A stretch of DNA of 64,000 bases from Microbacterium sp. zg-Y1090 (lineage in GTDB: Bacteria; Actinomycetota; Actinomycetes; Actinomycetales; Microbacteriaceae), in NCBI RefSeq assembly GCF_030246945.1, contig NZ_CP126742.1, positions 2,170,001 to 2,234,000 on the forward strand. Reading direction: 5' to 3'. The notes beneath the pieces are model-generated. The model ran no database searches. It was given only the letters and a program-made list of their open reading frames with translations, and was not told the DNA's origin. The position numbers were made by a program, and so were the translations under genes. Shown here piece by piece: positions 8,660 to 17,928 of this stretch. Position 1 is the stretch's first letter. Every line of letters starts with the position of its first letter.

Positions 8660-9454
8660 TCAGTGCGTGATGAGCTTGGAGAGGAAGTCCTTCGCGCGGT
8701 CGCTGCGCGGGTTGGTGAAGAACGTGTCGGGGGTGGCCTCTTCGACGATCTGCCCGTCGGCCATGAACACCACGCGGTCAGCCGCCTTGCGCGCGAACCC
8801 CATCTCATGGGTCACGACGATCATCGTCATGCCGTCCTGCGCGAGACCGACCATGACGTCGAGCACCTCGTTGATCATCTCCGGGTCGAGCGCACTGGTG
8901 GGCTCGTCGAAGAGCATGACCTTGGGCTTCATCGCGAGTGCGCGTGCGATGGCGACCCGCTGCTGCTGCCCGCCTGACAGCTGGGCGGGAAGCTTCTCGG
9001 CCTGCTGGGCCACCCCCACCCGCTCGAGCAGGGCGCGCGCCTCGCGCTCGGCATCCGCCTTCTTCATGCCCTTGACCTTGATCGGGCCGAGCGTCACGTT
9101 GTCGAGGATCGACAGGTGCGAGAACAGGTTGAACGACTGGAACACCATGCCGACGTCGGCACGCAACGCCGCGAGGGCCTTGCCTTCCTTCGGCAGCTCT
9201 TTGCCGTCGATGGTGATCGTTCCGCTCGTGATGGTCTCGAGGCGGTTGATCGTGCGGCAGAGCGTCGACTTGCCGGAGCCGGACGGGCCGATGACCACGA
9301 CGACCTCGCCGCGGTTCACGGTGAGGTTGATGTCCTTCAGCGCCTGGAAGTCGCCGTAGTGCTTCTGCACGTCGGTGATCACTACGAGCGGCTCGCCTCG
9401 CTGGACGTCGATGTTCGACGTGCGCGGGGCAGCCTGCGAATCTGATGTCGCCAT
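8660..9454 (-). CDS. gluA: glutamate ABC transporter ATP-binding protein
   Basis: A 264-residue polar-amino-acid-type ATPase. Walker A is GPSGSGKS, the signature is [14 protein letters not shown], Walker B is [12 protein letters not shown] and the switch region is VVTHEMGFA. The ATG of MATSDSQ is chosen because AAGGTGAG lies 5 bases upstream; an ATG 21 bases further up lacks a comparable site. First gene of the four-gene uptake operon, energising glutamate (possibly also glutamine or aspartate) import. Confidence 0.93.
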   Translation of the reverse strand: MATSDSQAAPRTSNIDVQRGEPLVVITDVQKHYGDFQALKDINLTVNRGEVVVVIGPSGSGKSTLCRTINRLETITSGTITIDGKELPKEGKALAALRADVGMVFQSFNLFSHLSILDNVTLGPIKVKGMKKADAEREARALLERVGVAQQAEKLPAQLSGGQQQRVAIARALAMKPKVMLFDEPTSALDPEMINEVLDVMVGLAQDGMTMIVVTHEMGFARKAADRVVFMADGQIVEEATPDTFFTNPRSDRAKDFLSKLITH

Positions 9455-9518
9455 GGAACTCACCTTATTCATCCGCCGGGATCCACCGTGGCGGTTGCCC
9501 GGACCTTTACCGTTCTGA

Positions 9519-9524
9519 AACATA
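9519..9524 (-). promoter_or_regulatory. possible gluA -10 element (TATGTT)
   Basis: TATGTT lies in an AT-rich patch about 65 bp upstream of the chosen gluA start, in the gap to the methyltransferase gene. No good -35 is visible. Confidence 0.35.
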
Positions 9525-9585
9525 ATCGACGCGCGGCGCGGTGTGCGCGGATGCCGCGGGGACGGTCCTCCGGGCAGGGCGCGCG

Positions 9586-10386
9586 TCAGTCGTCGGCGCG
9601 TTGGGCGAACGCCGACTCGTAGAGGCAGACGCTGGCCGCGGTGGCGAGGTTGAGCGACTCGGCGGCACCGTAGATGGGCAGACGCAGCGCCAGGTCGGCG
9701 TGCGCACGCGCCTCCTCGTCGAGGCCCCGCGCCTCGTTGCCGAAAAGCCACGCCGTGGGGCGGGCGAGCAGCGCGCGGCTGGCCAGGAAGTCCTCGCCGC
9801 CCACGTCCGCCGCGACCACCTGCAGGCCGGCGGCGCGCGCCCGGGCCGCCGTCGCCTGGAGGTCGGCGCCCACGGCGACGGGCACGTGGAAGAGCGAGCC
9901 GGTCGTGGCGCGCACGACCTTCGGGTTGTAGAGGTCCACGGTGCGGCCGGTGAGGATCACGGCATCCGCCCCGGCGGCGTCGGCCGCCCGGATGATGGTG
10001 CCGAGGTTGCCGGGGTCGCGCACCTCCTCGCAGATCGCGATCAGCCGCGGGCCCGCGGCGAAGATGTCCTTGAGCGACGTGGGCGACTGGCGGGCGACCG
10101 CCACGAGCCCCTGCGGGGTGACCGTGTCGGCCATCGCATCGATGACGGCTTCCGTGGTGAAGACGACGTCGACGCCGGCTTCCTCCGCGGCGTCACGGAT
10201 GTCCGAGTGGCGCTCCAGAGCGCCCGGTGTCGCGAAGAGCTCCACGAGCGCGTCCGGCCGGTGCGCGAGTGCCTCGCGGGCCGCCTGCGGACCCTCGAGC
10301 AGGAACAGTCCGGTCTCCTGTCGCGCGCTGCGCTTGGTCAGCTTGGCGACGGCACGCACACGAGGCGAACGCGGATTCTCGAGCAC
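9586..10386 (-). CDS. TrmH/SpoU-family RNA 2'-O-methyltransferase
   Basis: A 266-residue knotted (SPOUT) methyltransferase. An N-terminal substrate-binding domain (residues 1-100, with [13 protein letters not shown]) is followed by the three SpoU motifs: [25 protein letters not shown] and a final [17 protein letters not shown] that forms the trefoil knot and SAM pocket. It probably methylates a ribose in 23S rRNA or a tRNA; family members in this gene neighbourhood are annotated as rRNA methyltransferases. The GTG start lies 6 bp after a TAGGAT element, so it is probably leaderless and not part of the rplT operon. Confidence 0.88.
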   Translation of the reverse strand: MLENPRSPRVRAVAKLTKRSARQETGLFLLEGPQAAREALAHRPDALVELFATPGALERHSDIRDAAEEAGVDVVFTTEAVIDAMADTVTPQGLVAVARQSPTSLKDIFAAGPRLIAICEEVRDPGNLGTIIRAADAAGADAVILTGRTVDLYNPKVVRATTGSLFHVPVAVGADLQATAARARAAGLQVVAADVGGEDFLASRALLARPTAWLFGNEARGLDEEARAHADLALRLPIYGAAESLNLATAASVCLYESAFAQRADD

Positions 10387-10392
10387 GCTCCC

Positions 10393-10398
10393 ATCCTA
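10393..10398 (-). promoter_or_regulatory. -10 element (TAGGAT) of the rRNA methyltransferase gene
   Basis: TAGGAT on the minus strand is followed after 6 bp by the GTG start, the spacing expected for a leaderless transcript. Confidence 0.55.
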
Positions 10399-10428
10399 GG
10401 GCGCGCATGCCCGGCATCCGGGTACGCC

Positions 10429-10460
10429 GAAGGGGCGCCCTCCGTGGAGGACGCCCCTTC
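10429..10460 (-). terminator. hairpin after rplT
   Basis: A 15-bp inverted repeat with one mismatch around a tight GT centre, between rplT and the methyltransferase promoter. It most likely ends the infC-rpmI-rplT transcript. Confidence 0.7.
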
Positions 10461-10493
10461 GTGACACCGCGAGAGCGGTGAGGTGTGCGTGCG

Positions 10494-10874
10494 TCAGGCC
10501 TTGGGAGCGTTGACGTCGGCGGGCAGCGCAGCCTTGGCCGTCTGCACCAGCGAGGCGAACGTGGCCGGCTCGTGCACGGCCAGCTCGGCGAGCATGCGGC
10601 GGTCGACCTGCACGCCGGCGAGACCCAGACCCTGGATGAAGCGGTTGTAGGTGATGCCGTTCTGGCGGGCAGCGGCGTTGATGCGCTGGATCCAGAGGCG
10701 ACGGAAGTCACCCTTGCGCTTGCGACGGTCACGGTACGCGTAGACCAGCGAGTGGGTGACCTGCTCCTTGGCCTTGCGGTACAGGCGCGAACGCTGACCC
10801 CGGTAGCCGGAGGCGCGCTCGAGGATGACGCGACGCTTCTTGTGGGCGTTTACTGCCCGCTTGACTCTTGCCAT
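10494..10874 (-). CDS. rplT: 50S ribosomal protein L20
   Basis: A 126-residue L20 with the basic N-terminus [15 protein letters not shown] and the conserved [28 protein letters not shown] stretch. It binds 23S rRNA early in large-subunit assembly. Last gene of the infC-rpmI-rplT operon, 30 bp after rpmI. Confidence 0.98.
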   Translation of the reverse strand: MARVKRAVNAHKKRRVILERASGYRGQRSRLYRKAKEQVTHSLVYAYRDRRKRKGDFRRLWIQRINAAARQNGITYNRFIQGLGLAGVQVDRRMLAELAVHEPATFASLVQTAKAALPADVNAPKA

Positions 10875-10904
10875 TTTCTTCTACTTCCTAACGTGCGGGG
10901 GAGC

Positions 10905-11099
10905 TCAGAGACCGAGCAGCTTCTTGGCGACCTTCGCGTCACCCGGGGCCAGGACCTGCTCCTGGTTCAGGCGACGGGTGCGGCGGCTCGCCTTGCCCTC
11001 GAGGTTGTGGCGCATGCCGGCCTGCTGCTTCATGAGCTTGCCGCTTCCGGTGACCTTGAAGCGCTTCTTGGCACCCGAATGGGTCTTCTGCTTCGGCAT
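10905..11099 (-). CDS. rpmI: 50S ribosomal protein L35
   Basis: A 64-residue L35 beginning [20 protein letters not shown], with the usual basic core [26 protein letters not shown] lies before the ATG. Middle gene of the operon. Confidence 0.97.
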   Translation of the reverse strand: MPKQKTHSGAKKRFKVTGSGKLMKQQAGMRHNLEGKASRRTRRLNQEQVLAPGDAKVAKKLLGL

Positions 11100-11169
11100 C
11101 TCTTCTTCCTTCGTTGCTGGTCCCGCGCAGGCGGGAGTCGGTATCCCGCGGTGCGGGGGTCTGTGGGGC

Positions 11170-11811
<642 letters not shown>

Positions 11812-12060
11812 GCGGAGCTCCTCTTACGTAGCGAATGGGTTCGGCCACCGCGACGGCCCGTCATCAAACGGTCCCTCGCGGGCGGAAGATTCGCACGTTC
11901 CACCCGCACAGCGCACCTGCGCCGGCTTGTGCACCCTAGCTACCCCGTGGAAACGGAGCGGAGTGCGTGGACCCGGTAGCCTGGAGCGGCAAGCGCGGGT
12001 GGGATGTGATCCTCTTTCGATCCGGGGTTGAACCCCCGGTGCCCGCGAAAGTCTAGCAGA
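11812..12060 (-). promoter_or_regulatory. infC upstream region and probable long leader
   Basis: About 250 bp between the divergent infC and DUF1844 genes. TAGACT on the minus strand at 12050-12055 is a plausible -10 that would give a leader of about 230 bases; TAGGGT near 11932-11937 is an alternative. A 6-bp hairpin (12022-12039, loop TTGAAC on the plus strand) lies within the longer leader. The Shine-Dalgarno AGGAG is part of the palindrome GGAGCTCC, so it could be sequestered. Confidence 0.4.
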
Positions 12061-12069
12061 AAGTGCGAT

Positions 12070-12489
12070 GTGAACACGATTCCCGATGGCCAGGCCGATT
12101 CCACGGCGCACGCGAGCGCTCCGGACGCCGAGACCCAGGCCCGCTGGGACGAGCAGGACCGCGCGGCGAGCGCCGCCACGCGCGACATCGCGGATGTGCC
12201 CGCCGTCGAGGTGATCACGACCGCCGCCGTGCACCTGATGAGCGCCGCCGCCGTGAAAGTCGGCCTCGCCGACGACCCCGAGACGCAGCAGGACCTCGAC
12301 GAGGCGCGCAAGCTGATCAACGCCCTGGCAGGTCTCATCACCGCCGGCGCCCCCGAGATCAGCGACATGCATGCCCGCTCGCTGCGAGACGGACTGCGTT
12401 CGCTGCAGCTGGCGTTCCGCGAGGCGTCGGTGATCCCCGACCCGATCGGCAAGGGCCCCGGCGAGAAGCTGACCGGCCCCGTCACCTGA
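12070..12489 (+). CDS. DUF1844 domain protein
   Basis: A 139-residue protein of unknown function that matches DUF1844 proteins often found beside infC in actinobacteria. The conserved part is VEVITTAAVHLMSAAAVKVGLADDPETQQDLDEARKLINALAGL, given here as a helix-rich region at about residues 40-90. The N-terminal 30 residues are acidic and Ala-rich. The GTG at 12070 is chosen; an upstream frame would add basic residues not typical of the family. It is divergent from infC and convergent with the sseB-like gene. Confidence 0.8.
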   Translation: MNTIPDGQADSTAHASAPDAETQARWDEQDRAASAATRDIADVPAVEVITTAAVHLMSAAAVKVGLADDPETQQDLDEARKLINALAGLITAGAPEISDMHARSLRDGLRSLQLAFREASVIPDPIGKGPGEKLTGPVT

Positions 12490-12541
12490 CCCGCTGCCGG
12501 GTGGGTGTCCGTCACGGACGCTCACTCGGCGCCGGGCACGC

Positions 12542-13327
12542 TCATTCCGGTGCGCGCAGCAGTTTCACAGTCAGCGAGTCGACCAGCACCGCGATGCGGT
12601 TGTCGGCCGCCCAGCGCGCGGCAAGGCGCTGCAGCACGGCATCGAGCTCGGCTTGGTCCAGGCCCGACATCAGCTGCAGCCGCACCACCAGCTCCGGCCC
12701 GCGAAGCCGGGCATCGGGATCGCCCGGCTCCACCGACAGGTCGAGCACGGCGAGCTCTCCCCCGACGCTCTCCTGCAGCCCGCGGTACACCTCCGGCGAC
12801 GCGAAGCTCGGCTCCCAGGGCTGCCCCTGACCGATCGCCCACACGGCGGGACGGCGCAGCACGAACTCCGTCTCGGACGTGGGGTCGATCACGATGAGGT
12901 CGGTGTCGTCATGGGCCGCCGCGAGCGCGGTGCGCATGCCGTCGGCGGGTACGGGACGGGCGGTGGCATCCCACCGCTGCATCGCCTGCACCGAGGTGAA
13001 CACGGGCAGCACGCTGCGTCCATCGGGCGCGGCGACGGTGACGATCGAGAGCTCCTGCGTCTTGTCGACGGCGAGCCCGGTCGGACCGACCCCCTCGTCG
13101 CCCTTCTCCGCCACGAGCGGGATCAGCAGCCTCGCCTGCCGATAGGCGTCGACCACGGCGACCTGGTCGCCCTCGCCCGCCCGGAACGCGAGGAGCGCCG
13201 CCAGCAGTGCCGGGTCGGCGGACCCGTCATCCCCGGCGTGCGGGTTGGATTGGAAGCTGCGTCCCTCCCACGCGACCCCGGCGGAGTCGGCGGTGTTGCC
13301 GCAGTGGTCCTCAGAAGCCGGCGACAT
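12542..13327 (-). CDS. SseB family protein
   Basis: A 261-residue protein with the SseB N-terminal domain near residues 60-140 ([29 protein letters not shown]) and a C-terminal SseB-like domain. SseB homologues have no settled function in actinobacteria. The ATG of MSPASEDHC lies inside the end of priA, giving a 17-bp overlap, which implies coupled translation from the histidine operon. The nearest downstream gene converges on it from the other strand. Confidence 0.8.
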   Translation of the reverse strand: MSPASEDHCGNTADSAGVAWEGRSFQSNPHAGDDGSADPALLAALLAFRAGEGDQVAVVDAYRQARLLIPLVAEKGDEGVGPTGLAVDKTQELSIVTVAAPDGRSVLPVFTSVQAMQRWDATARPVPADGMRTALAAAHDDTDLIVIDPTSETEFVLRRPAVWAIGQGQPWEPSFASPEVYRGLQESVGGELAVLDLSVEPGDPDARLRGPELVVRLQLMSGLDQAELDAVLQRLAARWAADNRIAVLVDSLTVKLLRAPE

Positions 13328-14066
13328 CCAGCGCCTCGGCCAGGGTGAACGCCTCGGCATAGAGGGCCTTGCCCACGATGGCGCCCTCCACCCCCAGCGG
13401 CACGAGCTCGCGCAGTGCGGCGATGTCGTCGAGGCTCGAGATGCCTCCGGATGCCACGACCGGCTTCGGGGTGCGGGAGGCGAATTCGCGCAGCAGCTCG
13501 AGGTTCGGGCCGCGCAGAGTGCCGTCCTTGGTGACGTCGGTGAGCACGTAACGGGTGCAGCCGGCCGCTTCGAGGCGGTCGAGCACCTCCCACAGGTCTC
13601 CGCCGTCGCGGGTCCAGCCCCGGGCGGCGAGCGTCGTGCCGCGCACATCCAGCCCGACCGCGATCGCGTCGCCGTAGCGCGCGATGACGTCGGCGGCCCA
13701 TTCGGGGTTCTCCAGCGCCGCGGTGCCGAGGTTGATGCGGCTCGCTCCGCTTTCGAGCGCGGCCTCGAGCGAGCGGTCATCGCGGATGCCGCCGGAGAGC
13801 TCCACCTGCACGCCCTTGACGTTGCGCACCTGCTTGATGACCTTGCGCAGCACCGCCGTGTTGTTGCCGCGACCGAACGCCGCATCCAGGTCGACGAGGT
13901 GGATCCACTGCGCCCCCTGCCGGGCCCAGGCCATCGCGGCGTCGACGGGGTCGCCGTAGGTCGTCTCGGAACCCGCCTCGCCCTGCGTCAGGCGCACGGC
14001 CTTGCCGGCGGCGACGTCGACGGCGGGGAGGAGGATCAGCTCAGGGGTGGACGCGAAATCGTTCAT
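13311..14066 (-). CDS. priA: HisA/PriA phosphoribosyl isomerase
   Basis: A 251-residue TIM barrel that isomerises ProFAR in histidine synthesis. In actinomycetes lacking trpF the same enzyme also isomerises phosphoribosyl anthranilate for tryptophan. Motifs are [15 protein letters not shown] with the catalytic Asp at the first strand, ELSGGIRDD in the first phosphate site, LTDVTKDGT with the second catalytic Asp, and VASGGISS in the second phosphate site. It follows hisH by 52 bp. Whether it is bifunctional cannot be decided without knowing if trpF exists elsewhere. Confidence 0.93.
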   Translation of the reverse strand: MNDFASTPELILLPAVDVAAGKAVRLTQGEAGSETTYGDPVDAAMAWARQGAQWIHLVDLDAAFGRGNNTAVLRKVIKQVRNVKGVQVELSGGIRDDRSLEAALESGASRINLGTAALENPEWAADVIARYGDAIAVGLDVRGTTLAARGWTRDGGDLWEVLDRLEAAGCTRYVLTDVTKDGTLRGPNLELLREFASRTPKPVVASGGISSLDDIAALRELVPLGVEGAIVGKALYAEAFTLAEALDVAGF

Positions 14067-14118
14067 GGCTCCAGGTGCGGGCTCGGGATGCGCAGCGTCA
14101 GGCCGCGCAGGCACGATG

Positions 14119-14775
14119 TCAGACAGTAGTCGGGCGCAGCGCGCCGATCCAATTGGACAGCAGACGGATGCCGGCTTCGCCGGACTTCTCCGGGTGGAAC
14201 TGGGTGGCCGAGAGCGGCCCGTTCTCGACGGCGGCGAGGAACGGCGCACCGTGACGGCTCCAGGTGAGGGCCGGCGCGGGGAACGGCGGGATGACGTCGA
14301 GCTCCCACGACTGCGCGGCGTAGGAGTGCACGAAGTAGAACCGCTCCTGCTCGAGCCCGCGGAAGAGCACCGACCCCTCGCCGGGCTCGACGGTGTTCCA
14401 GCCCATGTGCGGCAGGATCGGGGCGTCGAGCTCGGTGACGGCGCCGGGCCATTCACCCAGGCCGGCGGTGTCCTCGCCGCGCTCGACGCCGTGCTCGAAC
14501 ATCACCTGCATGCCCACGCAGATGCCCAGCACCGGCAGTCCCCCGGCCAGTCGCCGGTCGATGAGCTCATCGGCACGGCTGGCACGCAGCGCGTCCATCA
14601 CGGCGCGGAAGGCACCCACCCCCGGGACGACGAGCCCGTCGGCGTCGCGGATGAGTCCGCGGTCAGCCGTGAGCCGTGCATCGGCCCCGGCGGCGACGAG
14701 CGCCTTCACCGCGGAGTGGACGTTGCCCGATCCGTAGTCGAGCACCGCAACGAGAGGCCGGGCGGCCTCGCTCAC
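14119..14775 (-). CDS. hisH: imidazole glycerol phosphate synthase, glutaminase subunit HisH
   Basis: A 218-residue class I glutamine amidotransferase that passes ammonia to HisF. It begins [13 protein letters not shown], has the oxyanion PGVGAF loop, the nucleophile in GICVGMQ, and the His-Glu pair in TQFHPEKSG. Its ATG overlaps the hisB stop by 4 bp. Its partner hisF is not in the window; the next gene is priA and then sseB. Confidence 0.96.
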   Translation of the reverse strand: MSEAARPLVAVLDYGSGNVHSAVKALVAAGADARLTADRGLIRDADGLVVPGVGAFRAVMDALRASRADELIDRRLAGGLPVLGICVGMQVMFEHGVERGEDTAGLGEWPGAVTELDAPILPHMGWNTVEPGEGSVLFRGLEQERFYFVHSYAAQSWELDVIPPFPAPALTWSRHGAPFLAAVENGPLSATQFHPEKSGEAGIRLLSNWIGALRPTTV

Positions 14776-15383
14776 AGAGCGCCCTTCGTGCTGGGGATGC
14801 CCTGCACGAGCGGGTCGAGGGCCTTGGCCTGGCGGAACGCTCGCGCGAACGCCTTGTACTCCGCCTCGGCGATGTGATGCGGATCGCGACCTCCCAGCAC
14901 CCTGACGTGCACGGTCATTCCGGCGTGGAAGGTGATCGCCTCGAACGTGTGACGCACGAGCGAGCCCGTGAAGTGGCCGCCGATCAGGTGGAACTCGTAG
15001 CCGGCGGGCTCCCCCGTGTGCACGAGGTAGGGCCGGCCGCTGATGTCGACGACGGCCTGAGCCAACGCCTCGTCCAGAGGCACCAGCGCGTCGCCGTAGC
15101 GGGAGATCCCGCTCTTGTCGCCCAGTGCTTCGCGGATCGCCTGGCCGAGCACGATCGCGACGTCCTCGACGGTGTGGTGCGCGTCGATGTCGGTGTCGCC
15201 GGAGGCCCGCACCGTGAGGTCGGTCAGCGAGTGCTTCGCGAAGGCGGTCAGCAGGTGGTCGAAGAAGGGCACGCTCGTGTCGATGTGGCTGCGACCGGTG
15301 CCGTCGAGGTCGAGGTCGAGCTCGACGGACGATTCGCTGGTGGCGCGGCGCACAGACGCGGTGCGCGCCTCGGGACGGGTCAT
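14772..15383 (-). CDS. hisB: imidazoleglycerol-phosphate dehydratase
   Basis: A 203-residue monofunctional dehydratase of the histidine pathway, of the usual length. It contains the two metal-binding histidine motifs of the family, DAHHTVED and the later [16 protein letters not shown], plus [12 protein letters not shown]. The ATG of MTRPEART overlaps the hisC stop by 4 bp; further upstream the frame lies in hisC. The phosphatase domain of the enterobacterial fused HisB is absent, as in other actinobacteria. Confidence 0.97.
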   Translation of the reverse strand: MTRPEARTASVRRATSESSVELDLDLDGTGRSHIDTSVPFFDHLLTAFAKHSLTDLTVRASGDTDIDAHHTVEDVAIVLGQAIREALGDKSGISRYGDALVPLDEALAQAVVDISGRPYLVHTGEPAGYEFHLIGGHFTGSLVRHTFEAITFHAGMTVHVRVLGGRDPHHIAEAEYKAFARAFRQAKALDPLVQGIPSTKGAL

Positions 15384-16474
15384 GACCCCGAGTCTATCGA
15401 CGCCAGCGCGTCGAGGAACGCGGTCGTCTCCTGCTCGGTCCCCGCCGTCACCCGGAGGTGGTGCGGGATGCCGACGTCGCGGATGAGCACTCCCCTGTCG
15501 TAGAGCGCCTGCCACGTGGCGGCGGGGTCGGCGACGCCGCCGAACAGCACGAAGTTCGTCCACGACTCGTGGGGCTCGTATCCCAGCGCCTCCAGGGTCG
15601 CCGAGATGCGGTCGCGCTGGGAGACGATCTCGTCGACCATGCCCAGCATGACCGGCGCGTGCCGCAGCGCGGCGGTGGCGGCCGCCTGAGTGAGTGCGCT
15701 GAGGTGGTACGGCAGCCGCACCAGCCGCAGGGCGTCGATCAGCGCGGGATCGGCTGCGAGGTATCCCACCCGCGCTCCGGCGAAGGCGAAGGCCTTGCTC
15801 ATGGTGCGGGACACCACGAGCCGCTCGCGCCCCGGCATCAGCGTCACCGCCGACCGCGCGTCGCGTGGGGCGAACTCGACGTACGCCTCATCGACGATCA
15901 CGACACCGGCTGTGGCCTCGTAGACCGCCTCGACCACGTCGAGTGACAGCGGCGTTCCGGTGGGGTTGTTCGGCGCGCAGAGGAAGACCACGTCGGGCGC
16001 CGCCTCCGCGACCTGCGATGCCGCGTCGTCGGGAGCGAGGGTGAAGTCGTGCGCGCGGTGACCGGCGACCCAGGTGGCTCCCGTCCCCCGCGTCAACAGC
16101 GGGTACATCGAGTAGGTCGGCGCGAAGGAGAACGCGGTGCGGCCGGGACCGGCGAACGCCTGCAGCACATGCTGCAGCACCTCGTTCGAGCCGTTCGCCG
16201 CCCAGATCTGGTCGCGGGACAGGCCGTGGCCGAGGTACTCGGCGAAGGCCTCGCGCAGCGCCGTGAACTCGCGGTCGGGGTAACGGTTCACGTCGCGCAG
16301 CGCACGAGCGACGGCGTCGAGGATGTCGCCCGCGACCTCGTCGGGAACCGGATGCGTGTTCTCGTTGACGTTCAGAGCGACGGGGAGTGCCGCCTGCGGA
16401 GCGCCGTACGGCGTCTGGCCGCGCAGATCGTCGCGGAGGGGGAGGTCGTTGAGACTCGGGATCACCCCTCCCAT
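15380..16474 (-). CDS. hisC: histidinol-phosphate aminotransferase
   Basis: A 364-residue class I/II PLP aminotransferase. Landmarks are [14 protein letters not shown] at the N-terminus, [37 protein letters not shown] and [17 protein letters not shown], which carries the Schiff-base lysine. The ATG before GGVIPSLND is chosen; another ATG 18 bases upstream is possible. It is the first gene of the hisC-hisB-hisH-priA-sseB run, joined to hisB by a 4-bp overlap. The histidinol dehydrogenase gene hisD, often first in this operon, is not upstream; a LysM gene is. Confidence 0.96.
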   Translation of the reverse strand: MGGVIPSLNDLPLRDDLRGQTPYGAPQAALPVALNVNENTHPVPDEVAGDILDAVARALRDVNRYPDREFTALREAFAEYLGHGLSRDQIWAANGSNEVLQHVLQAFAGPGRTAFSFAPTYSMYPLLTRGTGATWVAGHRAHDFTLAPDDAASQVAEAAPDVVFLCAPNNPTGTPLSLDVVEAVYEATAGVVIVDEAYVEFAPRDARSAVTLMPGRERLVVSRTMSKAFAFAGARVGYLAADPALIDALRLVRLPYHLSALTQAAATAALRHAPVMLGMVDEIVSQRDRISATLEALGYEPHESWTNFVLFGGVADPAATWQALYDRGVLIRDVGIPHHLRVTAGTEQETTAFLDALASIDSGS

Positions 16475-16539
16475 GCTAGCCAGCCCGGCCATCAGTGGGC
16501 TCGGCCCCAGGTCGGAACGTATCGCCCTCGCACCCGGCC

Positions 16540-16899
16540 TCACGGCGCGGCGGTGTACTCCCAGGGGATGGACAGTCGCTGACCGGCGGCGACCACGGAG
16601 GACTCGAGGGCGTTCAGCCGCACGATCTCGTGGATGACGTCGCGCGGGTCGGCCTGGGGCGCGACCTCTTCGGCGATCGACCACAGCGATTCGCCCGCAG
16701 CGACGGTGACCATCTGGAACGAGCCGGCCGGAGCGGAGCGGTCCCCGCTGGCGAGTGCACCTCCCCCACTGAGGGCGGCGGCGCCGACGGCGATGACGAT
16801 GGGGAGGGCGGCGAGACCGGTGAACACCCGGCGACCGCGGGCGGTGAGCCGCAGCCGCGTGGCGGACGACGTCGGTCCGGCGAGCTGGATGGTGGTCAT
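16540..16899 (-). CDS. LysM protein divergent from lexA, probable SOS cell-division inhibitor
   Basis: A 119-residue single-pass membrane protein. A basic cytoplasmic start is followed by a membrane segment (GLAALPIVIAVGAAALSGG, residues about 29-47) and a C-terminal LysM domain from about residue 60 (VTVAAGESLWSIAEEVAP ... VRLNALESSVVAAGQRLSIP). AGGAGGA lies 6 bases before the ATG. The position, size and layout match Corynebacterium DivS and Mycobacterium Rv2719c/ChiZ, which are made after DNA damage and hold up division at the septum. A LexA box lies between this gene and lexA, so SOS control is likely. Function here is inferred from context. Confidence 0.8.
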   Translation of the reverse strand: MTTIQLAGPTSSATRLRLTARGRRVFTGLAALPIVIAVGAAALSGGGALASGDRSAPAGSFQMVTVAAGESLWSIAEEVAPQADPRDVIHEIVRLNALESSVVAAGQRLSIPWEYTAAP

Positions 16900-16920
16900 G
16901 GAGTCCTCCTCTGTGGCGAT

Positions 16921-16960
16921 CTTCGCATCCGACCTTCGGCCAGGAAGGCCGGATGCGAAG
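16921..16960 (+). terminator. terminator-like hairpin between the divergent LysM gene and lexA
   Basis: A 17-bp stem with one mismatch (16921-16937 with 16944-16960) around GGCCAG, followed on the plus strand by TTCTTTT. It sits upstream of the lexA -10, so it cannot terminate lexA mRNA from that promoter. It could end a plus-strand transcript that starts within the LysM gene, or shield the lexA promoter from read-through. Confidence 0.5.
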
Positions 16961-16967
16961 TTCTTTT

Positions 16968-16983
16968 CCGAAGTTATCTTCGA
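16968..16983. promoter_or_regulatory. LexA operator of lexA and the LysM gene
   Basis: CCGAAGTTATCTTCGA, a dyad with CGAA and TTCG half-site cores like the actinobacterial SOS box (TCGAAC, 4 bases, GTTCGA). It lies in the spacer of the proposed lexA promoter, so bound LexA would block RNA polymerase. Confidence 0.7.
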
Positions 16984-16988
16984 TGTTC

Positions 16989-16994
16989 TAGGGT
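16989..16994 (+). promoter_or_regulatory. lexA -10 element (TAGGGT)
   Basis: TAGGGT follows the LexA box by 5 bp. TTCCGA at 16966-16971 with a 17-bp spacer is a possible -35. The leader would be about 150 bases. Confidence 0.5.
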
Positions 16995-17153
16995 GTCAAG
17001 CACGGGACCGGTCGGATATCGAATCGCACGCGACACGCGTGGACCTCTGCGCCGCGGCATCCGGCACCGGATACGGTTTCGATAGGAGCACCCCATCACG
17101 GACCTCCGACATTCGAAGACGCTGCCTCGCGCGGCGAGACGGGAGAAGGCTCG

Positions 17154-17846
17154 ATGACCGACGCGACACCGGCCGGCCGCGAGCGGGACAAGCCGCAGAC
17201 GCGGCGGCGCAAGAGCCTCAGCGAGAAGCAGCTGGCGATCCTCGAGGTCATCCAGCGCTCGATCGCACGGCATGGCTACCCGCCGAGCATGAGGGAGATC
17301 GGCGACGCGGTGGGACTCAAATCGCTGTCGAGCGTGACCCACCAGCTCAATCAGCTCGAGCTGAGCGGATACCTCCGGCGCGACCCCGGCAAGACGCGCG
17401 CCATGGAGGTGCTGATCGACCTGCCCGGCTCTGCCGCCGAGAATCCTGCCGATGCCGCGCCCAGCGTCGGCGACGCCGCGCTCGTGCCGCTCGTCGGCCG
17501 CATCGCCGCGGGCGTGCCGATCACCGCCGACCAGCAGGTGGAGGAGATCTTCCCGCTGCCGCGCCAGCTGGTGGGCAAGGGTGACCTGTTCATGCTGAAG
17601 GTCAGCGGCGAATCGATGATCGATGCCGCGATCTGCGACGGCGACTGGGTGGTCGTCCGCTCGCAGCCCACAGCCGACAACGGCGACATCGTCGCGGCGA
17701 TGCTCGACGGCGAGGCGACGGTCAAGACGTTCCGCCAGCGCGACGGTCACACGTGGCTGCTGCCGCGCAACAGCGCGTTCGAGCCGATCCTGGGCGACGA
17801 GTCGGTCGTGCTGGGCAAGGTGGTGGCGGTGCTGCGCGCGGTATAG
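17154..17846 (+). CDS. lexA: SOS repressor LexA
   Basis: A 230-residue repressor. The N-terminal winged helix (about residues 20-88) includes [20 protein letters not shown]. Self-cleavage should occur at Ala119-Gly120 (RIAAGVP); the Ser154-Lys191 dyad lies in GESMID and ATVKTF. When RecA filaments form, LexA cuts itself and SOS genes are released. GGAGAAGG precedes the ATG by 4 bases. An operator lies about 170 bp upstream, indicating autoregulation and shared control of the LysM gene. Confidence 0.98.
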   Translation: MTDATPAGRERDKPQTRRRKSLSEKQLAILEVIQRSIARHGYPPSMREIGDAVGLKSLSSVTHQLNQLELSGYLRRDPGKTRAMEVLIDLPGSAAENPADAAPSVGDAALVPLVGRIAAGVPITADQQVEEIFPLPRQLVGKGDLFMLKVSGESMIDAAICDGDWVVVRSQPTADNGDIVAAMLDGEATVKTFRQRDGHTWLLPRNSAFEPILGDESVVLGKVVAVLRAV

Positions 17847-17876
17847 CCGCGACCGCGCGTACGCCGCGTGACATGA

Positions 17877-17910
17877 CGAGGGGATGCCGCACTGCCGCGG
17901 CATCCCCTCG
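17877..17910. terminator. bidirectional terminator between lexA and metE
   Basis: A perfect 14-bp stem (17877-17890 with 17897-17910) with an ACTGCC loop between two convergent genes. The stem contains GGGATGCC and its complement. Confidence 0.8.
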
Positions 17911-17928
17911 TGCGTCCCCGCCGGGAGG

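Noticed and set aside
12022..12039. tRNA-like T-arm (GGTTGAACCC) near infC
   Set aside because: No acceptor stem, D-arm or anticodon arm surrounds it, and the loop is out of register for a T-loop.
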